Source of the DNA: Salinicola aestuarinus
GTDB lineage: Bacteria > Pseudomonadota > Gammaproteobacteria > Pseudomonadales > Halomonadaceae
DNA: 64,000 nucleotides
Assembly: GCF_003206645.1 (NCBI RefSeq)
Contig: NZ_PZJP01000005.1
Span: forward strand, 432,904-496,903
Direction: 5' to 3'
Shown one piece after another: positions 1 to 8,721 of this stretch; positions within the stretch are counted from its first letter, which is position 1, and each line of letters opens with the position of its first letter. Below the pieces are notes generated by a model. It was given only the letters and a program-made list of their open reading frames with translations, searched no databases and was not told where the DNA came from. Position numbers and translations under genes: made by a program.

Positions 1-1269
1 CCGTTCATCGTCATTCAGGACGTTTCCGGGCAGATTCAGCTCTACGTCGACAAGAAGGGCCTGCCGGCCGACCTGCTCGAGGATATCCAGAGCTGGGACA
101 TCGGCGACATCGTTGCCGGTCGCGGTCCCGTGCACAAATCCGGCAAGGGCGACCTCTACGTGCTGATGCGTGAAGCGACCCTGCTCACCAAGAGCCTGCG
201 GCCGTTGCCGGACAAGTTCCATGGTCTGACGGACCTGGAAGCCCGTTACCGTCAGCGCTATGTCGACCTGATCATGAACCCGCAGTCGCGGCGGGTGTTC
301 GAGGTCCGCTCCGGTGTGATCGCCGCGATCCGTGCCTTCATGGTCGAGCGCGGCTTCATGGAGGTCGAGACGCCGATGCTCCAGCCGATCCCCGGCGGGG
401 CGACGGCGCGGCCGTTCACGACGCATCACAATGCGCTGGACATCGACATGTACCTGCGTATCGCCCCGGAGCTCTACCTCAAGCGGCTGGTGGTGGGTGG
501 CTTCGAGCGCGTGTTCGAGATCAACCGCAACTTCCGTAACGAGGGGCTATCTACCCGGCACAACCCCGAGTTCACCATGCTCGAGTTCTACTGGGCCTAC
601 GCCGATTATCGCGACCTGCTCGACCTCACAGAGGCGATGGTTCGCGATGTGGCGACCCGCGTGCTGGGCTCGACCACGCTGACCTATCAGGGCACCGAGT
701 ACGACATGGGGCAGCCATTCCGGCGGCTGACGATGCGCCAGTCGATTCTCGAATACGGTGCCGAGCAGGGGATCGGTGAGTCGGAAGTGGATAGCGTCGA
801 CGGCGCCAGAGCGGTGTGCGAGCGCCTGGGTATCGAGGCCAAGCCAAGCTGGGGCCTGGGCAAGCTGCAGACCGAGATCTTCGAAACCGTTGCGGAGCCG
901 CATCTCGATCGGCCGACCTTCATCACCGAATATCCCGCCGAGGTGAGCCCGCTGGCGCGGCGTAACGACACCAATCCGCACGTCACCGATCGCTTCGAGT
1001 TCTTCGTCGGTGGGCGCGAGCTCGCCAACGGATTCTCCGAGCTCAACGATGCCGAGGATCAGGCCGAGCGCTTCGCCGCCCAGGCGGCCGAAAAGGACGC
1101 CGGGGATCTGGAAGCGATGTACTACGACGCCGACTACGTGCGCGCGCTGGAGTACGGCATGCCACCGACCGCGGGTGAAGGGATCGGCATCGACCGTCTG
1201 GTCATGCTCCTCACCGACAGCGCGTCCATCCGAGACGTGCTGCTTTTCCCGGCCATGCGACCGGAGTAA
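1..1269 (+). CDS. lysS: Lysine--tRNA ligase, class II (5' end cut off by window)
   Basis: Charges tRNA-Lys with lysine in the cytoplasm. The frame is open from base 1; the first codons ([16 protein letters not shown]) are the end of the OB-fold anticodon-binding domain, so about 80 N-terminal residues lie outside the window (E. coli LysS has 505; 422 are visible). The class II core follows: the motif 2 region ([20 protein letters not shown]) near bases 532-594 and motif 3 ([13 protein letters not shown]) near 1174-1212, ending LLFPAMRPE as in other LysRS. The gene next to it is convergent. Identification is very safe; only the start is unseen. Confidence 0.97.
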   Translation, partial: PFIVIQDVSGQIQLYVDKKGLPADLLEDIQSWDIGDIVAGRGPVHKSGKGDLYVLMREATLLTKSLRPLPDKFHGLTDLEARYRQRYVDLIMNPQSRRVFEVRSGVIAAIRAFMVERGFMEVETPMLQPIPGGATARPFTTHHNALDIDMYLRIAPELYLKRLVVGGFERVFEINRNFRNEGLSTRHNPEFTMLEFYWAYADYRDLLDLTEAMVRDVATRVLGSTTLTYQGTEYDMGQPFRRLTMRQSILEYGAEQGIGESEVDSVDGARAVCERLGIEAKPSWGLGKLQTEIFETVAEPHLDRPTFITEYPAEVSPLARRNDTNPHVTDRFEFFVGGRELANGFSELNDAEDQAERFAAQAAEKDAGDLEAMYYDADYVRALEYGMPPTAGEGIGIDRLVMLLTDSASIRDVLLFPAMRPE

Positions 1270-1293
1270 GCGGCCTCTTCAGTGACCAGTGCC

Positions 1294-1317
1294 CAGCGCC
1301 GCTGCATCGCGGCGCTG
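1294..1317. terminator. GC-rich hairpin between convergent lysS and oppF-like genes
   Basis: A 9-bp perfect inverted repeat CAGCGCCGC / GCGGCGCTG with a 6-base loop lies 25 bases after the lysS stop. There is no T tract on either strand, so it is a possible but not a classical intrinsic terminator. Confidence 0.3.
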
Positions 1318-1340
1318 CGGCCCCCTGGCTTGCGTGACTG

Positions 1341-1370
1341 GTCGCGTTCCGTCGCGTTACGTCGCGATCG
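1341..1370. repeat. Three 10-bp tandem units at the 3' end of the oppF-like gene
   Basis: GTCGCGTTCC, GTCGCGTTAC and GTCGCGATCG follow one another directly. The repeat spans the stop codon of the minus-strand ATPase gene (TAA at 1357-1359) and its last codons. It looks like slippage-type duplication; no function is evident. Confidence 0.55.
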
Positions 1371-2355
1371 GCGACGCCAGTTCCAGTTCCGGGCGGTGGC
1401 AGGCCGCATAGTGGCCGGTGCCGCGCACGTCGAGGGGCGGCGCTGAATCGGCACAGGCGGGCTTGGCATAGGGGCATCGAGTACGAAACGCGCAGCCCGA
1501 GGGTGGCGAGATCGGGCTCGGGATGTCTCCCTCCAGCATGATCCGCTGGTGCGCCCGGCGCTCCGGGGTCGGTACCGCCGACATCAGCGCCTCCGTATAG
1601 GGATGACGTGGCCGGGTGAACAGCTCTCGGGTCGGCGCGACCTCGACGATTTTTCCCAGATACATGACGGCCACGCGATCGGCGATGTGGCCGACCACTG
1701 CCAGATCGTGCGTGACGAAGAGCATGGTCAACTGCCAGCGATGCCGAATCTCCGTGAGCAGGTTGAGAACCTGGGCCTGGACGGAGACATCGAGGGCAGA
1801 GACGGCCTCGTCGGCGACGATGAACTCGGGGTCGGTGATCAGTGCTCGGGCAATGCCGATGCGCTGACGCTGGCCGCCGGAGAACTCATGCGGAAAGCGC
1901 TCCAGGATGTCGCCGGACAGCCCCACCGTCTCGATCACCTGGCGCGCCTTGTCCAGGCGGGCCGAGGCGCTCATGTCGGGGGCCTGGAATCGCAACGGCA
2001 TGGTCAGCGAGTCGCCGACACTCATGCGCGGGTTGAGCGAGCTGAACGGGTCCTGAAAGATCATCTGCATGCGGCGGCGAAAGGGCTTGAGCAAGCGCTC
2101 GCTGAAGCGGCTGATTTCGGTGTCGCCGAACACGATCTGGCCTGAGGTGGGGGGCTCCTGCATCATCAATGTCTTGCCCAGCGTGCTCTTCCCGGACCCG
2201 CTCTCGCCGACCAGGCCAAGGACCTCCCCCCGGCGGATGGTCAGCGAGATGCCGTCGAGCGCTCTGACCGCCTTGGCTTCTCGCTGCAGGATGCCCTTGC
2301 GCACCGGGAAGTGCTTCTTCAGCGCGACCGTTTCGATCATGACGTCTGCGGGCAT
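1357..2355 (-). CDS. Peptide-type ABC transporter ATP-binding protein (OppF/DppF family)
   Basis: 332-residue ATPase, one of the two nucleotide-binding subunits of the importer encoded upstream. Walker A GESGSGKST lies near residues 50-58, the signature FSGGQRQRIGIA near 153, and Walker B is FIVADEAVSALD (DEA in place of the usual DEP). The C-terminal oligopeptide/dipeptide domain has the cysteine pattern CAFRTRCPYAKPAC. The frame opens earlier, but ATG at 2355 has GAGGAG eight bases upstream and overlaps the oppD-like gene by 19 bp, so I chose it. Last gene of the operon. The substrate (peptide, opine or other amine compound) cannot be told from the ATPase. Confidence 0.92.
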   Translation of the reverse strand: MPADVMIETVALKKHFPVRKGILQREAKAVRALDGISLTIRRGEVLGLVGESGSGKSTLGKTLMMQEPPTSGQIVFGDTEISRFSERLLKPFRRRMQMIFQDPFSSLNPRMSVGDSLTMPLRFQAPDMSASARLDKARQVIETVGLSGDILERFPHEFSGGQRQRIGIARALITDPEFIVADEAVSALDVSVQAQVLNLLTEIRHRWQLTMLFVTHDLAVVGHIADRVAVMYLGKIVEVAPTRELFTRPRHPYTEALMSAVPTPERRAHQRIMLEGDIPSPISPPSGCAFRTRCPYAKPACADSAPPLDVRGTGHYAACHRPELELASPIAT

Positions 2356-3389
2356 GGCGAGAGCTCCTCGGCAGGTATGAGTTCGTGGGCGCGAGTGCAC
2401 CTCACGCGTCGCCCCGCCTTCAGTGAGGCCAGGGCGGGAACGGCACTGTCGCAGGTCCCGGGCACGGCAAACGTGCAGCGCGGCTGGAAGCTGCAGCCCG
2501 CGGGAAGACTCGCGGGATCGGGCACGCGACCCGCAATGGTGGCCAGCCGCTCGCCGGGCAGTCCCGCGCGTTCCAGCCGCGGCACCGACGCGAGCAGACC
2601 CGCCGTGTAAGGCATCAGCGGGCGCGCCAGCACCGCCTCGACGTCACCCTCTTCGACGATGCGCCCGGCGTACATGACGGCCACCCGGTCGGCCACTTCC
2701 GATACCACCCCGAAGTCGTGGGTGATAAACAGCATCGCCATCCCGGTGTCGCGCTGAAGTGTCTTGAGCAGCGTCAGAATCTGGGCCTGGACGGTCACGT
2801 CCAGGGCCGTCGTCGGCTCGTCGGCGATCAGGACATCCGGCTCCATCGCCAGCGCCATCGCGATCACGACGCGTTGACGCATCCCGCCGGAGAGTTCGTG
2901 AGGGTAGCTGTCGAGGCGGCTGCTCGGTTCGGGAATGCCAACCTGTTCGAGCAGCGCCAGCGCCTGGGCGCGTGCCTGTCGGCGGGGGCTGCCGCTATGG
3001 AAGCGAACTACCTCGGCGATCTGATCGCCGACGCGGTGCACGGGGTTGAGCGCCGTCAAGGGTTCCTGAAAGATCATCGCGATGCGCCGGCCTCGCAGTT
3101 GACGCATCCTCGCATCGTCGATCTGGAGCAGGTCGATTGGCTCTCGCTCGGTTGCAGCGTGCAGTGCGACCTGTCCGGTGACGGCGGCGCGGCTCTGGCG
3201 GCCAAGCAGGCGCATCAGGGCCATGCTGGTGACGCTCTTGCCGGAGCCGCTCTCGCCGACCAGTGCCAGCGTCTCCCCGGCGGCGATCTCGAAATCGATG
3301 TCATGGATCACCCGGGTCTCGCAGCCGTTGCGCTGAAAGGTGACGCAGAGATCCCGAACCGCCAGGGCGGGGGGGTGCGAAAGAGTCAT
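2337..3389 (-). CDS. Peptide-type ABC transporter ATP-binding protein (OppD/DppD family)
   Basis: 350-residue ATPase, the partner of the following OppF-like subunit. It has Walker A (GESGSGKSVTSMALMRLL) near residue 40, signature LSGGMRQRVVIAMAL, Walker B LIADEPTTALD, and a C-terminal oligo/dipeptide extension with CSFQPRCTFAVPGTC. ATG at 3389 has AGGAG upstream and overlaps the permease gene by 4 bp, indicating translational coupling. It powers uptake through the two permeases; family assignment is secure, substrate unknown. Confidence 0.93.
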   Translation of the reverse strand: MTLSHPPALAVRDLCVTFQRNGCETRVIHDIDFEIAAGETLALVGESGSGKSVTSMALMRLLGRQSRAAVTGQVALHAATEREPIDLLQIDDARMRQLRGRRIAMIFQEPLTALNPVHRVGDQIAEVVRFHSGSPRRQARAQALALLEQVGIPEPSSRLDSYPHELSGGMRQRVVIAMALAMEPDVLIADEPTTALDVTVQAQILTLLKTLQRDTGMAMLFITHDFGVVSEVADRVAVMYAGRIVEEGDVEAVLARPLMPYTAGLLASVPRLERAGLPGERLATIAGRVPDPASLPAGCSFQPRCTFAVPGTCDSAVPALASLKAGRRVRCTRAHELIPAEELSPCPQTS

Positions 3390-4276
3390 GGCAGATTGCT
3401 CCTGCTATCCAGCGCATCGCGCAAGCCGTCACCGATGAAGTTGAAGCTGGAGACGGCGAGGGTAATGGTGATGCCGGGGACGATGGCCAGCCACGGGGCA
3501 TCGGCCAGGTATTGCTGGGCGCTATTGAGCATGTTGCCCCAGCTGGGCAGCGGGGGCTGTATGCCGTAGCCGAGAAAGCTGATGTAGGCCTCGAGCAGTA
3601 TCGCGTTAGCAATGGTCAGCGTTGCCGCCACGATGATCGGGCCCATGGCGTTGGGAACGAGTTCGCGGAACATGATCCAGCGCGCGCTCGCCCCGGACAG
3701 GCGGGCCGCGATGGTGAAGTCGCGCTCGCGCAGAGAGAGAATTTCGGCTTCGACGATGCGCGCGATCTCCATCCAGCAGGTCAAGGCGATGATGACGGTG
3801 ATCATGAAGGGGCTGGGCTCGACGAACGCGGAGAGGACCAGCACCAGAAAGATGCTCGGGAAGGCGAGAAAGGCATCGACGATCCGCATCAGCACGCTGC
3901 CTACCCAGCCGCGGAAGTAGCCGGCGACGACGCCGATCAGCGTGCCGAATACGGTGCTGATCAGCATGACCGAGAAGCCCACCAGCAGTGAAATGCGCCC
4001 GGCCATCAGCAGGCGAGCGGCAATATCCCGACCCAGCGGGTCCGTGCCCAGGTAGTGATCCTGCGTCAAGGGCGGCGAGAATCGGGCTCGCAGATCCACG
4101 GTCAGCTCATCGTAGGGCAGAAGATGCGGTCCCAGCAGGCAGGCCAGCGTCAGCATCAGGATGATGGCCAGGCCGGTTGCCGCGAGCCGATGGCGGAGAA
4201 AGCGCGATAGCGTACGATGTTGCCACCAGTGATGGCGGGTGTGCGCGGCGTCGCCGGCAGCAGTCATAGTGGTCAT
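3386..4276 (-). CDS. Peptide-type ABC transporter permease (OppC/DppC family)
   Basis: 296-residue inner-membrane permease. An N-terminal cytoplasmic stretch and the OppC_N-type first membrane segment (about residues 30-52) precede the BPD_transp_1 domain. The EAA loop is visible around residues 193-215 (ASARWIMFRELVPNAMG), the site that docks the ATPases. DPLGRDIAARLL, typical of DppC/OppC, lies before the second helix. GAGGAG sits eight bases before ATG 4276; a second in-frame ATG three codons later is a weaker alternative. Ten bases separate it from the OppB-like gene. Confidence 0.93.
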   Translation of the reverse strand: MTTMTAAGDAAHTRHHWWQHRTLSRFLRHRLAATGLAIILMLTLACLLGPHLLPYDELTVDLRARFSPPLTQDHYLGTDPLGRDIAARLLMAGRISLLVGFSVMLISTVFGTLIGVVAGYFRGWVGSVLMRIVDAFLAFPSIFLVLVLSAFVEPSPFMITVIIALTCWMEIARIVEAEILSLRERDFTIAARLSGASARWIMFRELVPNAMGPIIVAATLTIANAILLEAYISFLGYGIQPPLPSWGNMLNSAQQYLADAPWLAIVPGITITLAVSSFNFIGDGLRDALDSRSNLP

Positions 4277-4286
4277 GTTGGGCTCC

Positions 4287-5237
4287 TCAAGCCAGCCGCA
4301 CGCGCGGGTCGGTGATTGCGACGAGGAGATCGGCCAGCAGATTGCCCAGCAGCACGAAAATCGCCGACAGCATCAGAATGCCCATCACGACGGGATAGTC
4401 GCTGTAGCCGATACTATCGAGGAACAGGCGCCCCATGCCGGGCCAGGTAAAGACCGTCTCGGCGACGAGCGCACCGCCCAGGATGGTCGGCAGCTGCAGG
4501 CCTGCCAGGGTAATCATTGGCAGCAGTGCATTGCGCACGATGTGGTGGACCAGTACGCGGTAGCGAGAGAGCCCCTTGGCGCGTGCCGTGCGCACGAAGT
4601 CTTGATCCAGAACCTCCAGCGTCGAGGCACGCATGTAACGGCTCCAGATCGCCACGTTGACCAGCGACAGCACGAGGGTGGGCAGAATCAAGTGGCGAAG
4701 ATAATCGACAACCGAGCCATCCCCGATGGTGGTCATGCTGCCGGCCGGTAGCCAGTCGAGCTGGAGTGCGAAGAGATAGATCGCCACAAGACCAAACCAG
4801 AAGGTCGGGATCGACAGTGCGACCATGGCCCCCACGGTCGCCAGATAGTCGAACACCGAGTAGCGCCGGACGGCGCCCGCGATGCCGACCCCGATACCGA
4901 TCACAATGGAGACCGCCATCGAGGTGCCCATCAGCAGCAGGGTGGCCCACAGATGTTCGATGATGATCTCGAGAACCGGTCGGCCGTCACGAAACGAATC
5001 GCCCCAGTCACCGACAAGCAGCCGGCCGAGCCAGTCGAAATACTGAATGATGAGTGGCCGGTCCAGCCCCATCTGTGCGGCAATTCGCTGGATGTCGGCC
5101 TGGCTCATGCCCGGCGTGAGGGCGAACTGGGACAGCGGCCCTCCCGGTGCCAGGTTGAGGATCATGAAACCGATCAGGGAGACCAGAAAGAGCACAATGA
5201 TGCTCTGTCCCAGTCGCCCGATGAGATAACGTCCCAT
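4287..5237 (-). CDS. Peptide-type ABC transporter permease (OppB/DppB family)
   Basis: 316-residue inner-membrane permease with the usual N-terminal pattern of the family (MGRYLIGRLGQSIIVLF, then a periplasmic loop with PGGPLSQF) and six predicted helices. The EAA loop is near residues 225-250 (ARAKGLSRYRVLVHHIVRNA). ATG 5237 has GGGAGG upstream. The GC hairpin at 5266-5286 separates it from the binding-protein gene. It forms the channel with the OppC-like subunit. Confidence 0.93.
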   Translation of the reverse strand: MGRYLIGRLGQSIIVLFLVSLIGFMILNLAPGGPLSQFALTPGMSQADIQRIAAQMGLDRPLIIQYFDWLGRLLVGDWGDSFRDGRPVLEIIIEHLWATLLLMGTSMAVSIVIGIGVGIAGAVRRYSVFDYLATVGAMVALSIPTFWFGLVAIYLFALQLDWLPAGSMTTIGDGSVVDYLRHLILPTLVLSLVNVAIWSRYMRASTLEVLDQDFVRTARAKGLSRYRVLVHHIVRNALLPMITLAGLQLPTILGGALVAETVFTWPGMGRLFLDSIGYSDYPVVMGILMLSAIFVLLGNLLADLLVAITDPRVRLA

Positions 5238-5265
5238 CGCGTACCCTCCCGTTAACGTCGTGTGG

Positions 5266-5286
5266 GCGCCCCGCGTGGCGGGGCGC
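5266..5286 (-). promoter_or_regulatory. Intercistronic hairpin between binding-protein and permease genes
   Basis: Perfect 9-bp stem GCGCCCCGC / GCGGGGCGC with a 3-base loop in the 68-base gap between the binding-protein stop (5306) and the OppB-like start (5237). No T run follows on the minus strand, so partial attenuation or 3'-end protection of the binding-protein message is more likely than full termination. Confidence 0.5.
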
Positions 5287-5305
5287 GATCAGCTGTCCGC
5301 TCGAG

Positions 5306-6976
5306 TCAGCTCCAGCGCCACTGGTTAACGTTCCAGGTCGAGATGCGCGTATTGATATTGCCCTCGAAGCCCTGCAGGCCATCCTTGTAGCCGCGGATAT
5401 AGGCGTATTGAAAGAGCGGTAGTAGCGGCAGGTCGGCGCGAATCTTCGCCTGGATCTGGTGATAGATCGGCTGGCGTTTGGCCGGGTCGGGCTCACTGGC
5501 GCCCTCGCCCAGCAGACGGTCGATCTCGCTATTCTGATACTGGAAGGTGTTCTGCCCGCCGCCATTCTGGGCGGGGATGGCATCCGAGCGGAAATAGTTG
5601 GAGACGTCGGGATCGCTGCCGGTCAGGAAATTGAGTCCGACGACGACCGAGTCGAACTGCGACTGCATCCAGTAATCCCCCCACATGACCGCCGGTGGCC
5701 GGTTGGATATCTGCATGTCGACGCCGAGCGCCAGCCAGGTTTGCTGGACGAACTGCTGCATCTGCTCGCGAACCTGATTGCCGGCAGTAGTTGAATTGGT
5801 AAACGAGAGTCTGACGCCCGCCTTTTCGCGCACGCCATCGCTGCCCGGCAACCAGCCCGCGTCATCCAGTAGTTGCTTGGCCGCCTCCAGATCGAACTGG
5901 TGCGGCGGCAGCTCGTGGTTGTAGTAGGGCGACTGGTGGGGCATGTAGGACTCGGTCTCTTCGGGCAGGCCGTAGTAGAGCGCGTCCAGAATGGTGGCCT
6001 TGTCCAGCGCCAGATAGAGCGCCTGACGGACCGCCGGGTCCTGAAACTGAGGTCGCTCCATATTGAAGGCGATGCTCTCGACGCTGGCCGAAGGCACCAG
6101 TACGACGGCTTTGTCGTTCAGGCCTTTTGCCTCCTCGTAGTGGTCCGGCATGATCCCCTGCATCCCGATGACGTCGATATCACCGGTGCGGAACTGGGTG
6201 TAAAGCACGGTGATATCCGGGATGTAGCGAAAGACCACTTCCTCGAGACCGGGGCCAGTGCCGAAGTACGCCTCATTGGCTTCGAGCAGGATATGGTCGC
6301 CGGCCACCCGGTCTTTCCATTTGAACGCGCCGGTGCCGACCGGAGCGTTGTTGAAGGGCGCCTCGTTGGGCTGGCTCGCCAGCAGGTGGCTCGGGACGAT
6401 GAAGGTGGTGGCCAGAATGGAGAGGAAGGGCGCGTAGGACTCGCTCATCGTCCACCGCAGCTCGGTCGGCGAGATGACCTCGATCTCGTCGATCAGATCG
6501 AAGCCCGCATGGCGGGCGCTGCGAAAGTCGGGGTCCACCGTCAGGCGGAAGGTGAAGGCCACGTCCTCGGCCGTAAAGGGTTGCCCATCGTGCCAGCGGA
6601 CGTCGTCGCGCAGCTTGATGTGCCAGCTGAGACCGTCTGCCGAAATACCGCCGTTCTCTACCGTGGGCACCTCCGCTGCCAGCGCGGGGACGAGGTTGCC
6701 CTGCGGGTCGGCGAAAAACAGGGGATCGAAGAGATTCCAGTGAATGCCATCATCGACCTCGATGTGAGGCATCAGCGGATTGAAGACCGTCGGTTCCTGG
6801 GAGAAACCGATGGAGAGCCGGCCTGAGGTCGTCACGGTCTCGGCAGCGAGTGTCTGCTCGGCCAGACTCCACGGCAGAATCAGGCTGGCCACACCGGCTG
6901 CACCGAGATGCAGGAAGCGGCGTCGGTCGAGCGGCAATTTGCCGAGTGGGCGATCGGTGTCTTTTGGGGTTGTCAT
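5306..6976 (-). CDS. ABC transporter substrate-binding protein, family 5 (peptide/opine type), Tat-exported
   Basis: 556-residue periplasmic binding protein of the DppA/OppA family (SBP_bac_5): GRLSIGFSQEPTVFNPL opens the mature part, with LRDDVRWHDGQPFTAEDVAFTF near residues 130-150. The signal peptide carries a twin-arginine motif (DRRRFLHLGAAG), so export folded through Tat is inferred. The open frame extends 71 codons further upstream into non-family sequence; ATG 6976 gives the proper signal peptide and has AAGG upstream. It is second in the operon after the FAD oxidoreductase, which suggests that its ligand feeds that enzyme. Ligand not predictable from sequence alone. Confidence 0.9.
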   Translation of the reverse strand: MTTPKDTDRPLGKLPLDRRRFLHLGAAGVASLILPWSLAEQTLAAETVTTSGRLSIGFSQEPTVFNPLMPHIEVDDGIHWNLFDPLFFADPQGNLVPALAAEVPTVENGGISADGLSWHIKLRDDVRWHDGQPFTAEDVAFTFRLTVDPDFRSARHAGFDLIDEIEVISPTELRWTMSESYAPFLSILATTFIVPSHLLASQPNEAPFNNAPVGTGAFKWKDRVAGDHILLEANEAYFGTGPGLEEVVFRYIPDITVLYTQFRTGDIDVIGMQGIMPDHYEEAKGLNDKAVVLVPSASVESIAFNMERPQFQDPAVRQALYLALDKATILDALYYGLPEETESYMPHQSPYYNHELPPHQFDLEAAKQLLDDAGWLPGSDGVREKAGVRLSFTNSTTAGNQVREQMQQFVQQTWLALGVDMQISNRPPAVMWGDYWMQSQFDSVVVGLNFLTGSDPDVSNYFRSDAIPAQNGGGQNTFQYQNSEIDRLLGEGASEPDPAKRQPIYHQIQAKIRADLPLLPLFQYAYIRGYKDGLQGFEGNINTRISTWNVNQWRWS

Positions 6977-7031
6977 GTCGAGATGCCTTTGTTGTCGATT
7001 GTTGGATCTCAGGAGGCGATTGACGCCCTGT

Positions 7032-8378
7032 TTAATCTGTCTGGGGTAAACCAAAGCCGCTGTCTGGCCGGAGCTTGGAGCCGTCCGTGAAGCGGGAGAA
7101 GCGGAAGGCGTGAGGGTCGGAGAAGGGCGTGTCGTTGAGCGCCAGATCTGCCGCCAGGCGGCCAGCGCCGGGGCCGATGCCAAACCCATGGCCGGAAAAG
7201 CCGGTAGCGATGACTAGCCCGGGCAGCGTGTCGACGGGCGAGATGACGGGAATCGCGTCCGGCGTGACATCGATACTTCCCGCCCAGCGCTGCTCGATGG
7301 AAGCCTCCTTGAAGACTGGAAAGGCTTGAACCAGCTTTTTCCAGGCTTCGTCACCGCGCTCGCGCGACGGCTTGGGGTCGAGGACACGGTGATATTCAAA
7401 GGGCGATGACTCATCCAGCGACCATCGCTTGGGGACTCGCGCGTCATCCAGGAACTGCCAGCCAAGGCGTGGCTTGACCCCGCGGCGTTCCGTTCTCAGC
7501 GCCGGCAGGAATCGGCGCATGTAGCGGAAGGTGTCGGGCACGATCGGGGCACGATTGCCGCCGCCGTTGGCGATGGTATAGCCACCATCCTGGCGTTTGC
7601 GCAGCGCGAATCCCGATGCCCACATCGCGGTGTCCGGCCCATTGATCGGCGAGGTCCGCAGCACGTCGTTGATGACGCGTAACTGGGGCAGATCGAGTCC
7701 ATGACGCCCGCAAAACAGGTTGGACCAGGCCCCTCCCGCAAGGATGACCGACTGGCAGCGTATGAAGCCACGCTCTGTCATCACCCCCGTGACTTGCCCT
7801 GCGGCTGTGTCGATCCCCCGCACGGCGCATTCAGTGAGGATATGGGCGCCCTTGTCGCGGGCGGCTTCGGCAATCGCCGGCGCGGCCTGCTGAGGCTCGG
7901 CGCGGCCATCCGAGGGCGTGAGCAGTCCCCCTTTGGCCGAAAGCTGGCAGCCGGGAAAGTTGTCGCGCAGCTCGCGGTCGGTGAGCAGGCGGCTCTCTAT
8001 ACCCGTGCCGTCCAGATGGCGGCGCCAACGATCATGATTGGCCAGGGTCTGGTCGTCTTCGCACGCAAACAGGATCCCGGTCTGGCGGTATCCCACCGAG
8101 CGACCGATGCGAGACTCGAGCGAGCGCCAGAGTTCCAGCGTCTTCGCCATCAACGGGATCTCTCGCGGGTCACGGCGGGACATACGCACCCATCCCCAGT
8201 TGCGGCTGGACTGCTCCTGGCCGATGCCTCCCTTTTCGCAGAGAGCGACACGCTGACCGCGTTCGGCGAGCTCGAGCGCCGCGGACGTGCCGATGATGCC
8301 GCCGCCAATCACCACGACGTCGACGGTTTCGGGAATCGTCAGATCCCCCTGTACGGGGGTGACTCGCGGGCCGGGCAT
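7032..8378 (-). CDS. FAD-dependent oxidoreductase of the DAO/DadA family
   Basis: 448-residue flavoprotein of the D-amino-acid oxidase superfamily. The N-terminal Rossmann fold is VVVIGGGIIGTSAALELAERG (residues about 19-39) followed by an acidic residue (CEKGG) and a family motif SSRNWGWVRMSRRD. The C-terminal GHGFGIGPGAGRLAADL is the second FAD-contact region. It likely oxidises an amine or amino acid to an imino compound; exact substrate unknown. The open frame continues upstream to 8678, but ATG 8378 has GGGAGG six bases away and matches the family N-terminus. It is first in the operon with the peptide-type importer. Confidence 0.85.
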   Translation of the reverse strand: MPGPRVTPVQGDLTIPETVDVVVIGGGIIGTSAALELAERGQRVALCEKGGIGQEQSSRNWGWVRMSRRDPREIPLMAKTLELWRSLESRIGRSVGYRQTGILFACEDDQTLANHDRWRRHLDGTGIESRLLTDRELRDNFPGCQLSAKGGLLTPSDGRAEPQQAAPAIAEAARDKGAHILTECAVRGIDTAAGQVTGVMTERGFIRCQSVILAGGAWSNLFCGRHGLDLPQLRVINDVLRTSPINGPDTAMWASGFALRKRQDGGYTIANGGGNRAPIVPDTFRYMRRFLPALRTERRGVKPRLGWQFLDDARVPKRWSLDESSPFEYHRVLDPKPSRERGDEAWKKLVQAFPVFKEASIEQRWAGSIDVTPDAIPVISPVDTLPGLVIATGFSGHGFGIGPGAGRLAADLALNDTPFSDPHAFRFSRFTDGSKLRPDSGFGLPQTD

Positions 8379-8558
8379 ATCAAACCTCCCTGCTGACGAG
8401 TGATCGAGAGAGCGAGCCTGCAGACGCGTCAGGGTCATGCGGGCAGCGGGGGGTGGGGATGGACATTCAACGTCTCCTTGGATTGTTGTTGTGTGGCGCC
8501 GGGGCTTGACGGCGTCGGGGCTTCGCGGTGGCGGACTCGCCCGGGGGCTCGAGCCTGT

Positions 8559-8678
8559 CGCGCTCAGGCGCCGATCCAGATCCCGGGATAGCGCCAGCGT
8601 GAGTGTGCGCATGTAGAAACTGAGGAGGTCGCCCAGAACATCCAGGTCGACGGTGGCCTCTGTGGACGGCTCGCACAT
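8559..8678 (-). pseudogene. Possible N-terminal remnant of a MarR-type regulator
   Basis: ATG 8678 has AGGGG six bases upstream and begins a peptide whose residues about 12-38 (LGDLLSFYMRTLTLALSRD and following) resemble the first helix of MarR-family regulators. After about 40 residues the sequence becomes Pro/Arg/Ser-rich and shows no helix-turn-helix. It stays in frame into the downstream oxidoreductase, giving a 548-codon open frame. I read it as a deleted regulator gene or a short leader ORF. The MarR resemblance rests on inspection only. Confidence 0.3.
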
Positions 8679-8698
8679 GAAATCCCCTGACGGTTAAT

Positions 8699-8721
8699 TT
8701 CGTATACGATGCATCATGCAT
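8699..8721. promoter_or_regulatory. Nested palindromic operator upstream of the oxidoreductase-importer operon
   Basis: The stretch contains CGTATACG (8701-8708) joined to ATGCAT-C-ATGCAT (8709-8721), two perfect palindromes next to each other. They lie 21 bases upstream of ATG 8678 in an AT-rich island of an otherwise GC-rich region. GTATAC-centred palindromes are typical of FCD-type GntR regulators; MarR proteins also bind such symmetric sites. The remaining gap up to 8914 shows no other gene. Confidence 0.5.

Noticed and set aside
7032..8678. A single 548-residue oxidoreductase starting at 8678
   Set aside because: The flavoprotein family starts near 8378, where GGGAGG precedes an ATG; the extra 100 residues are low-complexity or regulator-like.
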